Part shown: positions 53,769 through 62,854 of the stretch, in pieces
How the letters are laid out: every line of letters begins with the position of its first letter
Numbering within the stretch: the first letter of the stretch is position 1
Assembly: GCF_000760735.1 (NCBI RefSeq)
Contig: NZ_JMEX01000005.1
Span: 793,059-857,058, forward strand
DNA: 64,000 bases
Source: Rhodococcoides fascians A44A
GTDB lineage: Bacteria > Actinomycetota > Actinomycetes > Mycobacteriales > Mycobacteriaceae
Reading direction: 5' to 3'
Position numbers and translations under genes: made by a program
Notes under the pieces: generated by a model
What the model was told of the DNA's origin: nothing
The model's input: the letters and a program-made list of their open reading frames with translations, nothing else
Databases searched by the model: none

Positions 53769-53805
53769 GAAAAAGGCCACGGTCCGCGTATGCGGGTCCG
53801 TGGCC
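53769..53805 (-). terminator. Attenuator terminator in the whiB7 leader
   Basis: On the minus strand, stem GGCCACGG/CCGTGGCC with an inner CCGC/GCGG pair, followed by TTTTTCG. It lies about 100 bp upstream of the whiB7 start and 20 bp past the leader ORF stop, the layout of ribosome-controlled attenuation. Confidence 0.88.
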
Positions 53806-53825
53806 TGTAAGGCAAGTCGAAAGCT

Positions 53826-54131
53826 CTACCGAGATTTCTCTCGATACCGACTTTCGACCACGGACACCACTGCCGTACGGCGACGGCGGGCTGCGGGGGA
53901 CGCCTTGGCGGCGAACCACTGGGCGGCAGAAGCTTCGGCCGCTGCAGCGGCTGGAACGACTGCTGCTGGTGCGCAGGCTGCGTCGGCCGCGAGCTGATGC
54001 GCTCCGGCGACGCGCACTGCCGCGCCCGTCGACGCGGAAGAGAAGTGAGCGGAGTTACCGAGGACGTGCATCAGCCGTGCGTCGGTCGCGGGTGCGACAG
54101 CGCTCGTGACGATCGAATTGAAAATCTTCAT
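53826..54131 (-). CDS. Leader ORF of whiB7 (101 residues)
   Basis: ATG at 54131 with a perfect AGGAGG eight bases upstream. Begins MKIFNSIVTSAVAPATDARL, is rich in Ala (APAAVVPAAAAAEASAAQW), then turns basic (KASPAARRRRTAV). Not recognised as a protein family. Its stop (53826-53828) is followed by the attenuator terminator. In mycobacteria whiB7 leaders carry short upstream ORFs that release termination when ribosomes stall on antibiotics; this one is far longer. Confidence 0.62.
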   Translation of the reverse strand: MKIFNSIVTSAVAPATDARLMHVLGNSAHFSSASTGAAVRVAGAHQLAADAACAPAAVVPAAAAAEASAAQWFAAKASPAARRRRTAVVSVVESRYREKSR

Positions 54132-54208
54132 GTTCTCCACCTCCTACTTCCGAATCGATATGCGGACAATGTCTGTGGCACGCGGTCTCCCGCGAGCGGT
54201 GAAAACAG

Positions 54209-54245
54209 ACTAAACCTGTTGGTCGAAACTGCACAAGTTATTTTC
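54209..54245 (-). promoter_or_regulatory. whiB7 promoter with AT-rich WhiB7 element
   Basis: Minus strand: TTGTGC (-35, 54236-54231), 16 bp, TTTAGT (-10, 54214-54209). GAAAATAAC lies directly before the -35, as expected of the AT-rich element that the WhiB7 AT-hook binds for autoregulation. Confidence 0.65.
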
Positions 54246-54261
54246 TACCTGCGGCTTTACA

Positions 54262-56379
54262 TCAATTGGTCGATGATTCCCGCACGACGGTCAGGACGTC
54301 CTCACCGAAACGTTCCAACTTCTTCGCGCCGATCCCGGGAATGGCCACGAGACCGCGGTCGTCCTGTGGTTGCTGCTCCGCGATTGCCGTGAGCGTCGTA
54401 TCGCTGAAGACAACGTAGGCAGGCACTTTCAGCTCCCGCGATTTGTCCAACCTCCATGCCTTCAACGCATCGAGCAGAGCAACATCGACGTCCGTCGGGT
54501 GACTTTCGCAGCGACCGAGCATGGTCGCCGCCGTTCCGATCAACGGTTTGCCGCACAACCTGCACTTGGGTCCGGACTTCTTGGTCGTCGGAGTGGCGAT
54601 GCGTGATGCGGGTGAATCCTCGGGAATCAATCCGTTGAGAAAACGCGACCGACGCCTGGATTTGCGACCGCCCTCGTTGCGCGCGAGCGCCCAGGACAGA
54701 TGCAGATGCTCGCGCGCACGAGTGACGCCGACGTACAGCAGCCGCCGTTCCTCTTCGATCGCGGCGTCGTTGTTGGCACTCGGGTCGCTGCCGAGCGCAT
54801 GCGAAATGGGCAGCGTGCCGTCGGCGAGTCCGACGATGAAGACAGCGTCCCACTCGAGACCCTTCGCTGCATGCAGCGACGCCAACGTCACACCCTGGAC
54901 GACCGGTGGATGCCGCGCCTCGGCGCGGGCCGCCAGTTCACCGAGCAGACGATCCAGATCCAGCGCCGGATCCTGCGCCAACAATTCTTCGGTGACCTGT
55001 ACCAGCCCGCCGAGCGATGCCCACTTCTCCCGCGCCTGCGCACCCGTCGGCTCCGTCGACGTCAAACCGAGCGGCGCCAGTACAGCGCGCACCAGCGACG
55101 GCAGGCCGTCGCCGCACTTGGACTCGTCCGGCAGATCTTCCCTGCCGGCGGCGCTGCGAAGAGTCGAAATACCCTGCCGCACTTCAGGTCTGTTGAAGAA
55201 CCCTTCGCCGCCACGGACCTGGTACGGAATCTGCAACTCCGTCAGAGCCTGCTCGTGCGCCTCCGACTGCGCGTTGATGCGGTAGAGCACCGCGATCTCC
55301 GCGGGCGCGACACCCTTGCCGATCAACCTCTTGATCGCCCGAGCGACACCGTCGGCCTCGGCCGGCTCGTCGTCGTACTCGAAGAACTCCGGTTCTGGGC
55401 CTGCCGGGCGTTGCCCGATCAACTGCAGCCGAGTCCCGGCGATCCGCCCGCGCGCTGCACCGATCACCCGGTTGGCGAGCGACACCACCTCGGGAGTCGA
55501 TCGGTAGTCACGCTCGAGACGCACGACGGTGGCGTCGGGAAAGCGTCGCGAGAAATCAAGTAGGTATCGCGGGGTCGCGCCGGTGAACGAGTAGATCGTC
55601 TGATTCGCATCACCGACGACCGTCAGGTCGTCACGCTCGCCGAGCCAGGCATCGAGCACTCGCTGCTGCAGAGGCGTCACGTCCTGATACTCGTCCACCA
55701 CGAAGCAGCGGTACCGCTCACGGAACTCGTCGGCGACGGCAGAATGCTCCTCGAGCGCAGCAGCGGTGTGCAGCAGCAGGTCGTCGAAATCCAGCAGCAT
55801 TCCGTCGCCGCCGTGCGACTTCAAATCCTCGTACCCGGCGTAGACCGAGGCGACCTTCGCAGCATCGATCGGCACCTCCCGGCGCAGCCGCGCGGCCACT
55901 GCCGGGTAGTCCTCGGGTGCGATCAACGAGCCCTTCGCCCATTCGATCTCACCGGCCAGATCGCGCACGGAGTCCGTCGACGTGGACACTCCGGCGCGGT
56001 GCGCCGACTGGCTCACCAGGGCGAACTTCCGATCCAGAAGCTGCCAGCCCGTGTCCCCGACCACCTGAGGCCAGAAGTACTTCAGCTGCCTCAGCGCAGC
56101 AGCGTGGAACGTGCGGGCCTGCACGGACGGGCCCTCACCACCGACACCCAGTTCTCTCAACCGGCCGCGCATCTCCCCCGCGGCCCTCGCCGTGAAGGTC
56201 ACTGCGAGGACTTGCCCGGCCGACACGTGACCGGCGTCGACGAGGTGTGCGATGCGCCTCGTGATCGTCCTCGTCTTGCCGGTACCGGCACCGGCGAGAA
56301 CGCAGACGGGGCCTCGTGGGGCCGCCACCGCGGCCGACTGTTCGGGATCCAACCCGGCGGTCATCGAATCCACAGACAT
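54262..56379 (-). CDS. uvrD2: UvrD2 superfamily 1 DNA helicase
   Basis: 705 residues. ATP-dependent 3'-5' DNA unwinding. Walker [18 protein letters not shown], motif [26 protein letters not shown] (motif III), [22 protein letters not shown] and [10 protein letters not shown] (motif VI). The C-terminus has the UvrD2-specific tetracysteine motif (CRLCGKPL with GRCESH) and an HRDC domain ([20 protein letters not shown]). ATG at 56379 gives the mycobacterial-like start; in-frame ATGs lie just upstream. Confidence 0.93.
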   Translation of the reverse strand: MSVDSMTAGLDPEQSAAVAAPRGPVCVLAGAGTGKTRTITRRIAHLVDAGHVSAGQVLAVTFTARAAGEMRGRLRELGVGGEGPSVQARTFHAAALRQLKYFWPQVVGDTGWQLLDRKFALVSQSAHRAGVSTSTDSVRDLAGEIEWAKGSLIAPEDYPAVAARLRREVPIDAAKVASVYAGYEDLKSHGGDGMLLDFDDLLLHTAAALEEHSAVADEFRERYRCFVVDEYQDVTPLQQRVLDAWLGERDDLTVVGDANQTIYSFTGATPRYLLDFSRRFPDATVVRLERDYRSTPEVVSLANRVIGAARGRIAGTRLQLIGQRPAGPEPEFFEYDDEPAEADGVARAIKRLIGKGVAPAEIAVLYRINAQSEAHEQALTELQIPYQVRGGEGFFNRPEVRQGISTLRSAAGREDLPDESKCGDGLPSLVRAVLAPLGLTSTEPTGAQAREKWASLGGLVQVTEELLAQDPALDLDRLLGELAARAEARHPPVVQGVTLASLHAAKGLEWDAVFIVGLADGTLPISHALGSDPSANNDAAIEEERRLLYVGVTRAREHLHLSWALARNEGGRKSRRRSRFLNGLIPEDSPASRIATPTTKKSGPKCRLCGKPLIGTAATMLGRCESHPTDVDVALLDALKAWRLDKSRELKVPAYVVFSDTTLTAIAEQQPQDDRGLVAIPGIGAKKLERFGEDVLTVVRESSTN

Positions 56380-56497
56380 GGTCTCCATCTTGTCAGGGGG
56401 TGCCGACACACCCGTCATCCCGTCTGCCGCCTCGGACTCCGCCGGTGCTCACTCGACCGACGGAACAACACATTCGGCATCGGTGTTGAATCGTCTC

Positions 56498-56770
56498 GTG
56501 ACTACCACCGAGAACTCAGCACCCGAGTCCCCCGCGGCACTGACCGTCTACTCCACGACGTGGTGCGGTTACTGCAGGCGTCTGAAGACCCAGCTCGACG
56601 AAGCCGGCATCGCGTACGCCGAGATCGACATCGAGGAAGATCCGAAGTCCGCCGAGTTCGTCGGCAGCGTCAACGGCGGCAACCACGTCGTCCCGACCGT
56701 TCTGTACGCCGACGGCTCGACCGCGACCAACCCGTCACTCGCCGCCGTCAAGAGCGCACTCGGACTCTGA
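56498..56770 (+). CDS. mrx1: Mycoredoxin-1 (glutaredoxin-like)
   Basis: 90 residues. Reduces mycothiol-mixed disulfides. Active site CGYC in YSTTWCGYCRRLKTQLDEA, TVP-like cis-Pro region in NHVVPTVLYADGST. Matches Rv3198A in sequence style and in position beside uvrD2. GTG at 56498; the frame is open further upstream, but that part overlaps the uvrD2 start. Divergent from uvrD2. Confidence 0.93.
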   Translation: MTTTENSAPESPAALTVYSTTWCGYCRRLKTQLDEAGIAYAEIDIEEDPKSAEFVGSVNGGNHVVPTVLYADGSTATNPSLAAVKSALGL

Positions 56771-56813
56771 TGCCACGCGTGGCGGGTCGGACGCGGTAAC
56801 GACGCTGCGCAAC

Positions 56814-57722
56814 CTAACCGGCGGAGCCCGCCCACGCTTCGAGCATGCCCCGGGCGATCGAGATCGAGCCCGGCAACAGAAGCCGTGAGTCGGAGTCGGC
56901 GGCCCAGTCGCCGACTTCGAGAGCCGCTCGGACCTCGCTGCGGTCGAACCAGTGCGCCTCGGCGATCTCACCGTCCAGGAAGTTCAGCGGAACCTCGGGA
57001 TCGGCGACGGCGGAGAACCCGATCATCACCGACCGCGGAAACGGCCACGGCTGACTGCCGAGGTACGTGATGTCGGAGACGGTGATGCCGACTTCCTCGC
57101 GGATCTCCCGTAGGACGCAGGTCTCGAGCGATTCGCCCGCTTCGACGAAGCCCGCGAGGACCGAGAATCGACGCTCCGGCCACGCCGGAGCCCGGGCCAG
57201 GAGGACCTTGTCCGCTCCGTCGTGCACGAGGCAGATGACCGCGGGGTCCGTGCGGGGAAACTGCTCGTGGCCGTTGGACGTGCTGACACGCGACCACCCG
57301 GCCGCCGACGGAGTCGTCGCTGCGCCGTCGAGCGCACTGAAGCTTGCACTCGCATGCCAGTTCAGGATCGCGAGCGCGCTCGTCAGGATCGACAGCTGGG
57401 TCGCGTCCAGACGCTCACCGATGGTCCGAAGGTCCCCCAGCTCGCCGGTCAGAGCCCCGACGCGCTGCGCCCACAGATGACGTCCGTCGTCGATGCCGAG
57501 AAACACGGCGTCCAGCGCGGGTTCCGAACCGAGGTCCGTCGCATCGACGTACACCAGAGAATCGCCCTCGACCCGGAGCCTTCCCCGGTGATCGACCTGC
57601 AGTACCTTCGCCGTCGGCCAGCCGCTGCGCAGCGCGTCGGTGTTCTTTCGAAGTTCCTCGGCTCGATCGAGTGGCGAGCGGGACAACAACGGTGGAGAAG
57701 CGAGTTCGAATCGTGGCACCAC
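56814..57722 (-). CDS. nudC: NAD+ diphosphatase NudC
   Basis: 302 residues. Hydrolyses NAD(H) and removes NAD caps from RNA. The NUDIX box runs from GFVEAGESLETC through REIREEVGI with all Glu present, followed by the NudC-specific SQPWPFP. The four-cysteine zinc ribbon of E. coli NudC is missing: the region ILNWHASASFSALDGAATT has no cysteine. GTG start. Convergent with mrx1. Confidence 0.9.
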   Translation of the reverse strand: MVPRFELASPPLLSRSPLDRAEELRKNTDALRSGWPTAKVLQVDHRGRLRVEGDSLVYVDATDLGSEPALDAVFLGIDDGRHLWAQRVGALTGELGDLRTIGERLDATQLSILTSALAILNWHASASFSALDGAATTPSAAGWSRVSTSNGHEQFPRTDPAVICLVHDGADKVLLARAPAWPERRFSVLAGFVEAGESLETCVLREIREEVGITVSDITYLGSQPWPFPRSVMIGFSAVADPEVPLNFLDGEIAEAHWFDRSEVRAALEVGDWAADSDSRLLLPGSISIARGMLEAWAGSAG

Positions 57723-57783
57723 TGAACCCTACTGCGCCCGCTCGGACCCTCGTCCGACCGCGTGGACTGGATCGTCCGCGCGT

Positions 57784-58851
57784 TCACTCCCCTACGCGGC
57801 GGATGTAGAGCAGACGATCCGATGCCTCGACGGCGTCGACCTCGGGCGATCCGACGCGGTACAGCTTGCCTCCGCGCACGACGCCCAACACGATGTCGGT
57901 GAGGTGTCGCGGCGACCCGCCCACCTCGTCGCGCTCGACTTCGCGCTCGGCGACAGCGAATCCGGCCTCCGGCGTCAGGAGATCCTCGATCATCTCCACC
58001 ACGCTCGGCGTCGAGGTAGCGATGCCGAGCAGACGTCCTGCGGTCTCCGAGGACACCACCACCGAGTCCGCACCCGACTGCCGAACCAGGTGAGTGTTCT
58101 CGGCCTCTCGTACCGACGCGACGATCTTGGCCTTCGGCGCGATCTCGCGCGCGGTGAGCGTCACCAGCACCGCGGTGTCGTCGCGGTTGGTGGCGACGAT
58201 GATCGCTGCGGCGTGCTGCGCGCCGGTCAATCGCAACACGTCCGACTTGGTCGCGGAACCGTGCACCGTGACCAACCCCATGTTGGACGCGGAATCGAGG
58301 ACCGTCTGGTCCGTGTCCACGACGACGATCTCCGACGCGGGAACACCGTCCCCGAGCATGGCGTCGACCGCGGTGCGGCCCTTCGTTCCGAAACCGATGA
58401 CCACGGTGTGATTGCGCACGCTGCGCCTCCATCGCTGAATTTTGAATGCCTGCCGGGAACGCTCCGTGAGAACCGCGAGCGTCGTGCCGACCAACAAGAT
58501 GAGGAAGAAGATTCGAAGTGGTGTGATCACCAGAATGTTGACGAGGCGGGCCGACGGCGCGATCGGAGTGATGTCGCCGTATCCGGTCGTGGACAACGAG
58601 ACCGTCGCGTAATAGAGCGCATCGAGGAAGGACAGTTCGTTGTCCTGAGCGTCCCGATACCCGTCGCGGTCCAGGTACACGATCACCGCGGCCAGCAGCA
58701 AGGCCGCGAGCGCGATGAGGATGCGCCGATAGATCGCGCGCCACGGGCTGCTCTGCAACTCCGGAACTCGCAGAACACCCACCAACGCGAAGTCCGGCTT
58801 GTCGGTCAGCGTGTCGCCCGCACTCAAGCGGGCACGCAATCTACCAGCCAC
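57784..58851 (-). CDS. Two-helix potassium channel with RCK (TrkA) domains
   Basis: 355 residues. Membrane helices at about 35-55 and 95-120 flank the pore with selectivity filter TTGYGDITP. RCK-N follows (HTVVIGFGTKGRTAVDAML, then VVVDTDQTVLDSASNMG) and RCK-C at the end (VVRGGKLYRVGSPEVDAVE). Position Rv3200c. GTG at 58851 with GAAGGAAAC in front. Confidence 0.92.
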   Translation of the reverse strand: MAGRLRARLSAGDTLTDKPDFALVGVLRVPELQSSPWRAIYRRILIALAALLLAAVIVYLDRDGYRDAQDNELSFLDALYYATVSLSTTGYGDITPIAPSARLVNILVITPLRIFFLILLVGTTLAVLTERSRQAFKIQRWRRSVRNHTVVIGFGTKGRTAVDAMLGDGVPASEIVVVDTDQTVLDSASNMGLVTVHGSATKSDVLRLTGAQHAAAIIVATNRDDTAVLVTLTAREIAPKAKIVASVREAENTHLVRQSGADSVVVSSETAGRLLGIATSTPSVVEMIEDLLTPEAGFAVAEREVERDEVGGSPRHLTDIVLGVVRGGKLYRVGSPEVDAVEASDRLLYIRRVGE

Positions 58852-58999
58852 GTTTCCTTCTCTGCTCTCGTCGCATCTGCACTCGTCGCAGCCCGTTCGT
58901 TCACCGCAACGGTCCGGCTGGCAGCCTAACCCCAATCCGCGATTTCGCTCGTGCCGACGCGTCGACCACTGTCGTCGCCGCTTGTGGCACGGTGTAGCC

Positions 59000-59383
59000 A
59001 TGACACAGCGCACGAGTCACGCCGCGGCCGCACGACTCGCCGTTCTTCTGGGCGGCGCGGGGGTCCTCCACTTCGTCACCCCCCAGTTCTTCGACATGCA
59101 GGTACCCCGCGCTCTTCCGGGCAAGGCGCGCACGTATACGCAGGTGTCGGGAATCGCCGAGCTCGCCGTGGCCGGTGCAGTGGCCGTTCCGGCGACACGG
59201 CGCCTCGGTGGCGGGCTCGCTGCAGCGCTCTTCATCGCGGTGTTTCCCGCGAACATCGACATGGCGCGCAGGTTCGTGAGCAACCCCAAGACCTCCCCCG
59301 CCGTCAAAGCCGCTGTGCTGGCCCGTCTTCCGCTCCAGATTCCACTGGTGACCGAAGCCCTGAAGGTACGACGACTGTCCTGA
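59000..59383 (+). CDS. DoxX-like small membrane protein
   Basis: 127 residues with four hydrophobic segments: RLAVLLGGAGVLHFVTPQFF, IAELAVAGAVAVPATRRLG, LAAALFIAVFPANIDMA and a C-terminal amphipathic helix. Resembles DoxX/YozB-like proteins. Function unknown. ATG at 59000, weak ribosome-binding site. Divergent from the K+ channel; 3 bp from the convergent adnB. Confidence 0.75.
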   Translation: MTQRTSHAAAARLAVLLGGAGVLHFVTPQFFDMQVPRALPGKARTYTQVSGIAELAVAGAVAVPATRRLGGGLAAALFIAVFPANIDMARRFVSNPKTSPAVKAAVLARLPLQIPLVTEALKVRRLS

Positions 59384-59386
59384 CGC

Positions 59387-62300
59387 TCACGATCTCTCGC
59401 CGAACTCGATGTCCCGGGTCCCGTCGATGAGGGTCGCGAGCTGCCCGGCGTCGGGCAGGTCGTCCGGAGCGATGGTCCGGCCGCTGCGCACATAATGGAA
59501 CGCGGCACGCACACGATCCAGAGGAACGGGCTCCGCAGTCGACGCGGACATCAGCTCGGCCCACGCGATGCGATACGCAGCGAGCTGCATGACCACCGAC
59601 TTCTCCTCGGCGGCAGTCGGCTCCTGCCCCGTCTTCCAGTCGATGACGGTCCATCCACCGTCCGAATCGGCGAACACCGCATCGATCCGGCCCCGAAGTA
59701 CCGTCCCGGCAACGGACGTCTCGAACGGGACCTCGACCTCGATCGGACTACGAAGCGACCAGTCGGAGTCGAGGAAGGCCTGCTGCAACGTCTCGAGATC
59801 GACATCGGCGGAGGCACCCGTGTCCGCCGAGCCCGGTAGCTCGTCGAGATCCAACAACCTCGTCGCTCCGAAGCGTCGCTCGATCCAGGCGTGGAACGCT
59901 GTGCCTCGACGCGCCAGAGGGTTGGGAGGAAACGGCAACGGTCGACGAAGTCGCGACGCCAACGCGTCCGGATCTGCGGCGAGATCGACGAGCTGACTCA
60001 CCGAGAGGTTGTGCGGCAACTCCACATCCACCCTGGTGTGCATACGCTCCTCTCGTTCGGCGAGCAGAGCATCGACGTCGGCAGCCCAGTTCTCCGGATC
60101 GGATTCGTCGTCGTGCCCGGAAGGCTGCGACGTGTCCACGCCCAGGACCGCCCTCACTCCACGCTCCACGGCGTCGCGGCGCAGTCCCAGCGGATCTCGC
60201 GGCCACAGGGCAGAATGAGGCTGGGCCGCAAGCGGATTCTCCGATCCGTCCTCGGGCGCGGGGTCCCAATGATCGACGACGCCGACAGGGCGGCCGCGAT
60301 CGGAGCCGTCGTCGAGGACGGCCCGCACCTCACTGAGGAAGTCGGACGGTCCGCGCGGTTTGCTGCTCGTCTCGTCCCAGTGGTGACCCGAGACGAACAG
60401 GACCCGTTCCGTCCTGGTGAGCGCTACGTAGAACAGGCGGCGGTCCTCGGCCGACCGGCGACGTGCCAGCGCGTCCTTGTGCCGGTCGATGGCGTCGGCG
60501 AGGTCCTTACGGTTGTGCACGTCGTCGAGTTCCAGAACGGGGACGCCCTCGGACGACCGACCGCTGTCGTCGGCGACCGATCTGTCTCCGCGCAGTGTCG
60601 GCGGAAGCTCCGCCATCGCGCCGAGCCAGGTCGATGCAGCCGTCGACGACGGAAAAACACCCTTGGACACGTGAGGGACAGCGACGACCTCCCATTCGAG
60701 GCCCTTCGCCGAATGCACGGTGAGTACCTGCACTCGGTGCGGCGCCACCTCGATCTCCCCTGGTGCAAGTCCGTCCTCGACGGTCTCCGCCGCGGCGAGA
60801 AAGGCAAGGAAACCGGTGACCGTCGAGCTGGGATTGTCGGCGTAATCGGCCACGACAACCGCGAATTCGTCGAGGTGCTCGCGGCCGACCACTCCGACGG
60901 CGGACATCGGCGTACGAGCCTGGGCTTCGATTCCGATGCCCATCGACCGCTCGATGTCGGCCACGAGCTCCGTCAGAGGCTGACCGATTCGATCCCGTAG
61001 TGCATGCACCTCGGCGGCGAGCGCGGAGATCCTCGCGAATCCGCTCTCCGAATAGCGCTCCTCCGGACCGGGATCGGCGATGGCGTCCGCCAGTCCGGCG
61101 TCCTCCGAATGCTCACCCGGGAGCGAACTTTCGAGCGCGGCATCGAGCGCCGCCACATCGTCGACTCGGCCCGGTGTTCCGTGGCCGGAGCGAATTCCCA
61201 GTTCCCGCATTCGCCGCGACAGAGCACGAAGGTCGGCGGCACCGATCTGCCAACGCGAACCGGTGAGGACACGCATGGCTGCACTTCCCGCCATCGGGTC
61301 CGCGACCAGTCGGAGCATCGCGATGACGTCGGCGACCTCCGGAACGTGCAGCAAGCCGCCGAGTCCGACCACCTCGACCGGAAGACCCCGGGCGCGTAGT
61401 GCATCGGCTATCGGTTCGGCGTCGGCGTTCCTACGCACCAACACCGCCGCCGTCGGGGGTAACCGATCCTCGGCGAGCGCCGATCGATACTCCCCGGCGA
61501 TGCTGTCCGCGACCCACTCGCGCTCGTCGAGCACCGTCGCCGACAACGCAATCCTCACGTCACCGGGCTCCACCCCCGGCCGCGGCCGAAGCGTCGGCAC
61601 CGACACACCAGTCTCCGGGTCGCTCCCGCCGGCTCCGCTCCCAGCCCCCCGGTCGCTCCTGCCGGCTCCGCTCCCAGCCCCCTCACGGAGCGGCGTCGTG
61701 ATCCGATTCGCGAGTTCGAGCGCTTCGGCAGGATTGCGCCAGCTGGTCAGCAGTTCGAGCCTGGGTGCGGGTGCGCCGCTCGACTGCGGGAAATCGGTTG
61801 CGAACCGCGGGAGATTGGCCGCCGAGGCACCTCGCCATCCGTAGATCGACTGCATCGGATCACCGACCGCTGTCAATGCGAGAGTGGCGTCGGATCCTCG
61901 ACCGAACAACGAGGACAACAGGACTCGCTGTGCATGGCCTGTGTCCTGATACTCGTCGAGTAGTACCAGCCGGAACCTGCTCCGTTCGGACCTGCCCACG
62001 TCCTGGTGTTCGGCCGCGACCCGTGCCGCGAGCGACATCTGACTGCCGAAGTCGAGCGCACCCTCACGACGCAGTGTCTCGGCGAGCCGCTCGACCAGTG
62101 GCAACAACGCAACACGTGCGTGCTGCGCATCGACGATGTCCAGCAGGGCCTTCGCCGGACCGCCTCGTTGCTTGGGACCGGGGCCGAGGGTGTGGACGAG
62201 TCGATCGAGCTCCAGGTGCGCGCCGCGGAGGGCGTCGGGCGCGACCAGATGCTCGGCGAGCTGACCCGACAGCGCAAGAACCGCCTCGGTGATCGACGTG

Positions 62301-62854
62301 GGGTTGCGTTCGGTGTCCAGGTCGCCGTCCCACGTGCTCACCACCCGATGCGCCAACTGCCACAGTTCGGTCTCCGACAGGAGTGTGGCCGAGGGCTCGA
62401 TCGGGAGCAACAGTCCGTGCTCGGTCAACAGCCGCCCCGCGTACGAGTGGTACGTACTCACTTCCGGCTCACCGCTCAGAATTCGTTCTCGCAGAGCGAG
62501 ACTGGGATCGAGTTCTCGAACGATGTCGGAACCGGCGAGCCGCGCGAGGCGGGCCCGGATTCGCGAAGTGAGCTGCTGCGCGGCCTTTCGTGTGAACGTG
62601 AGGCCGAGTACGGCGTCGGGGTCGACGAATTCGTTGGCGACCATCCAGACGACGCGCGCAGCCATGGTCTCGGTCTTGCCCGCTCCCGCTCCTGCGACGA
62701 CGAGCGTCGGCCCGAGCGGGGCCGAGATCACTGCCGCCTGTTCTGCTGTCGGCGGATGCTTCTGCCCCAGCGCCCGAGACAACTCGATCGGATCGATCCG
62801 TGCGTCGCGAACGGAACGTTCGAGCCGTGTGCCGGTTTTGGTGTCCGTACTCAA
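59387..62854 (-). CDS. adnB: AdnB-like helicase-nuclease (ATP-dependent DNA end resection)
   Basis: 1155 residues from the TTG at 62854, which overlaps the adnA stop as TTGA. UvrD/RecB-type motor: Walker A VVAGAGAGKTETMAARV, motif II VLLDEYQDTGHAQR, DPMQSIYGWRGAS, SWRNPAEALELA, VHSAKGLEWEVVAVPH, ALTRTERVL. The C-terminal RecB nuclease domain has RGRIDAVFADSD and TVIDWKTGQ (Asp and Lys of the DxK motif). A two-unit 33-bp repeat sits in a linker of the motor domain. Rv3201c position. Confidence 0.92.
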   Translation of the reverse strand: MSTDTKTGTRLERSVRDARIDPIELSRALGQKHPPTAEQAAVISAPLGPTLVVAGAGAGKTETMAARVVWMVANEFVDPDAVLGLTFTRKAAQQLTSRIRARLARLAGSDIVRELDPSLALRERILSGEPEVSTYHSYAGRLLTEHGLLLPIEPSATLLSETELWQLAHRVVSTWDGDLDTERNPTSITEAVLALSGQLAEHLVAPDALRGAHLELDRLVHTLGPGPKQRGGPAKALLDIVDAQHARVALLPLVERLAETLRREGALDFGSQMSLAARVAAEHQDVGRSERSRFRLVLLDEYQDTGHAQRVLLSSLFGRGSDATLALTAVGDPMQSIYGWRGASAANLPRFATDFPQSSGAPAPRLELLTSWRNPAEALELANRITTPLREGAGSGAGRSDRGAGSGAGGSDPETGVSVPTLRPRPGVEPGDVRIALSATVLDEREWVADSIAGEYRSALAEDRLPPTAAVLVRRNADAEPIADALRARGLPVEVVGLGGLLHVPEVADVIAMLRLVADPMAGSAAMRVLTGSRWQIGAADLRALSRRMRELGIRSGHGTPGRVDDVAALDAALESSLPGEHSEDAGLADAIADPGPEERYSESGFARISALAAEVHALRDRIGQPLTELVADIERSMGIGIEAQARTPMSAVGVVGREHLDEFAVVVADYADNPSSTVTGFLAFLAAAETVEDGLAPGEIEVAPHRVQVLTVHSAKGLEWEVVAVPHVSKGVFPSSTAASTWLGAMAELPPTLRGDRSVADDSGRSSEGVPVLELDDVHNRKDLADAIDRHKDALARRRSAEDRRLFYVALTRTERVLFVSGHHWDETSSKPRGPSDFLSEVRAVLDDGSDRGRPVGVVDHWDPAPEDGSENPLAAQPHSALWPRDPLGLRRDAVERGVRAVLGVDTSQPSGHDDESDPENWAADVDALLAEREERMHTRVDVELPHNLSVSQLVDLAADPDALASRLRRPLPFPPNPLARRGTAFHAWIERRFGATRLLDLDELPGSADTGASADVDLETLQQAFLDSDWSLRSPIEVEVPFETSVAGTVLRGRIDAVFADSDGGWTVIDWKTGQEPTAAEEKSVVMQLAAYRIAWAELMSASTAEPVPLDRVRAAFHYVRSGRTIAPDDLPDAGQLATLIDGTRDIEFGERS
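61618..61683. repeat. 33-bp tandem repeat, two units, inside adnB
   Basis: GGTCGCTCC-(CG/TG)-CCGGCTCCGCTCCCAG units at 61618 and 61651, period exactly 33 bp (11 codons), encoding GAGSGAGRSDR and GAGSGAGGSDP. Same period as, and similar to, the intergenic units at 49193-49291. Confidence 0.88.
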
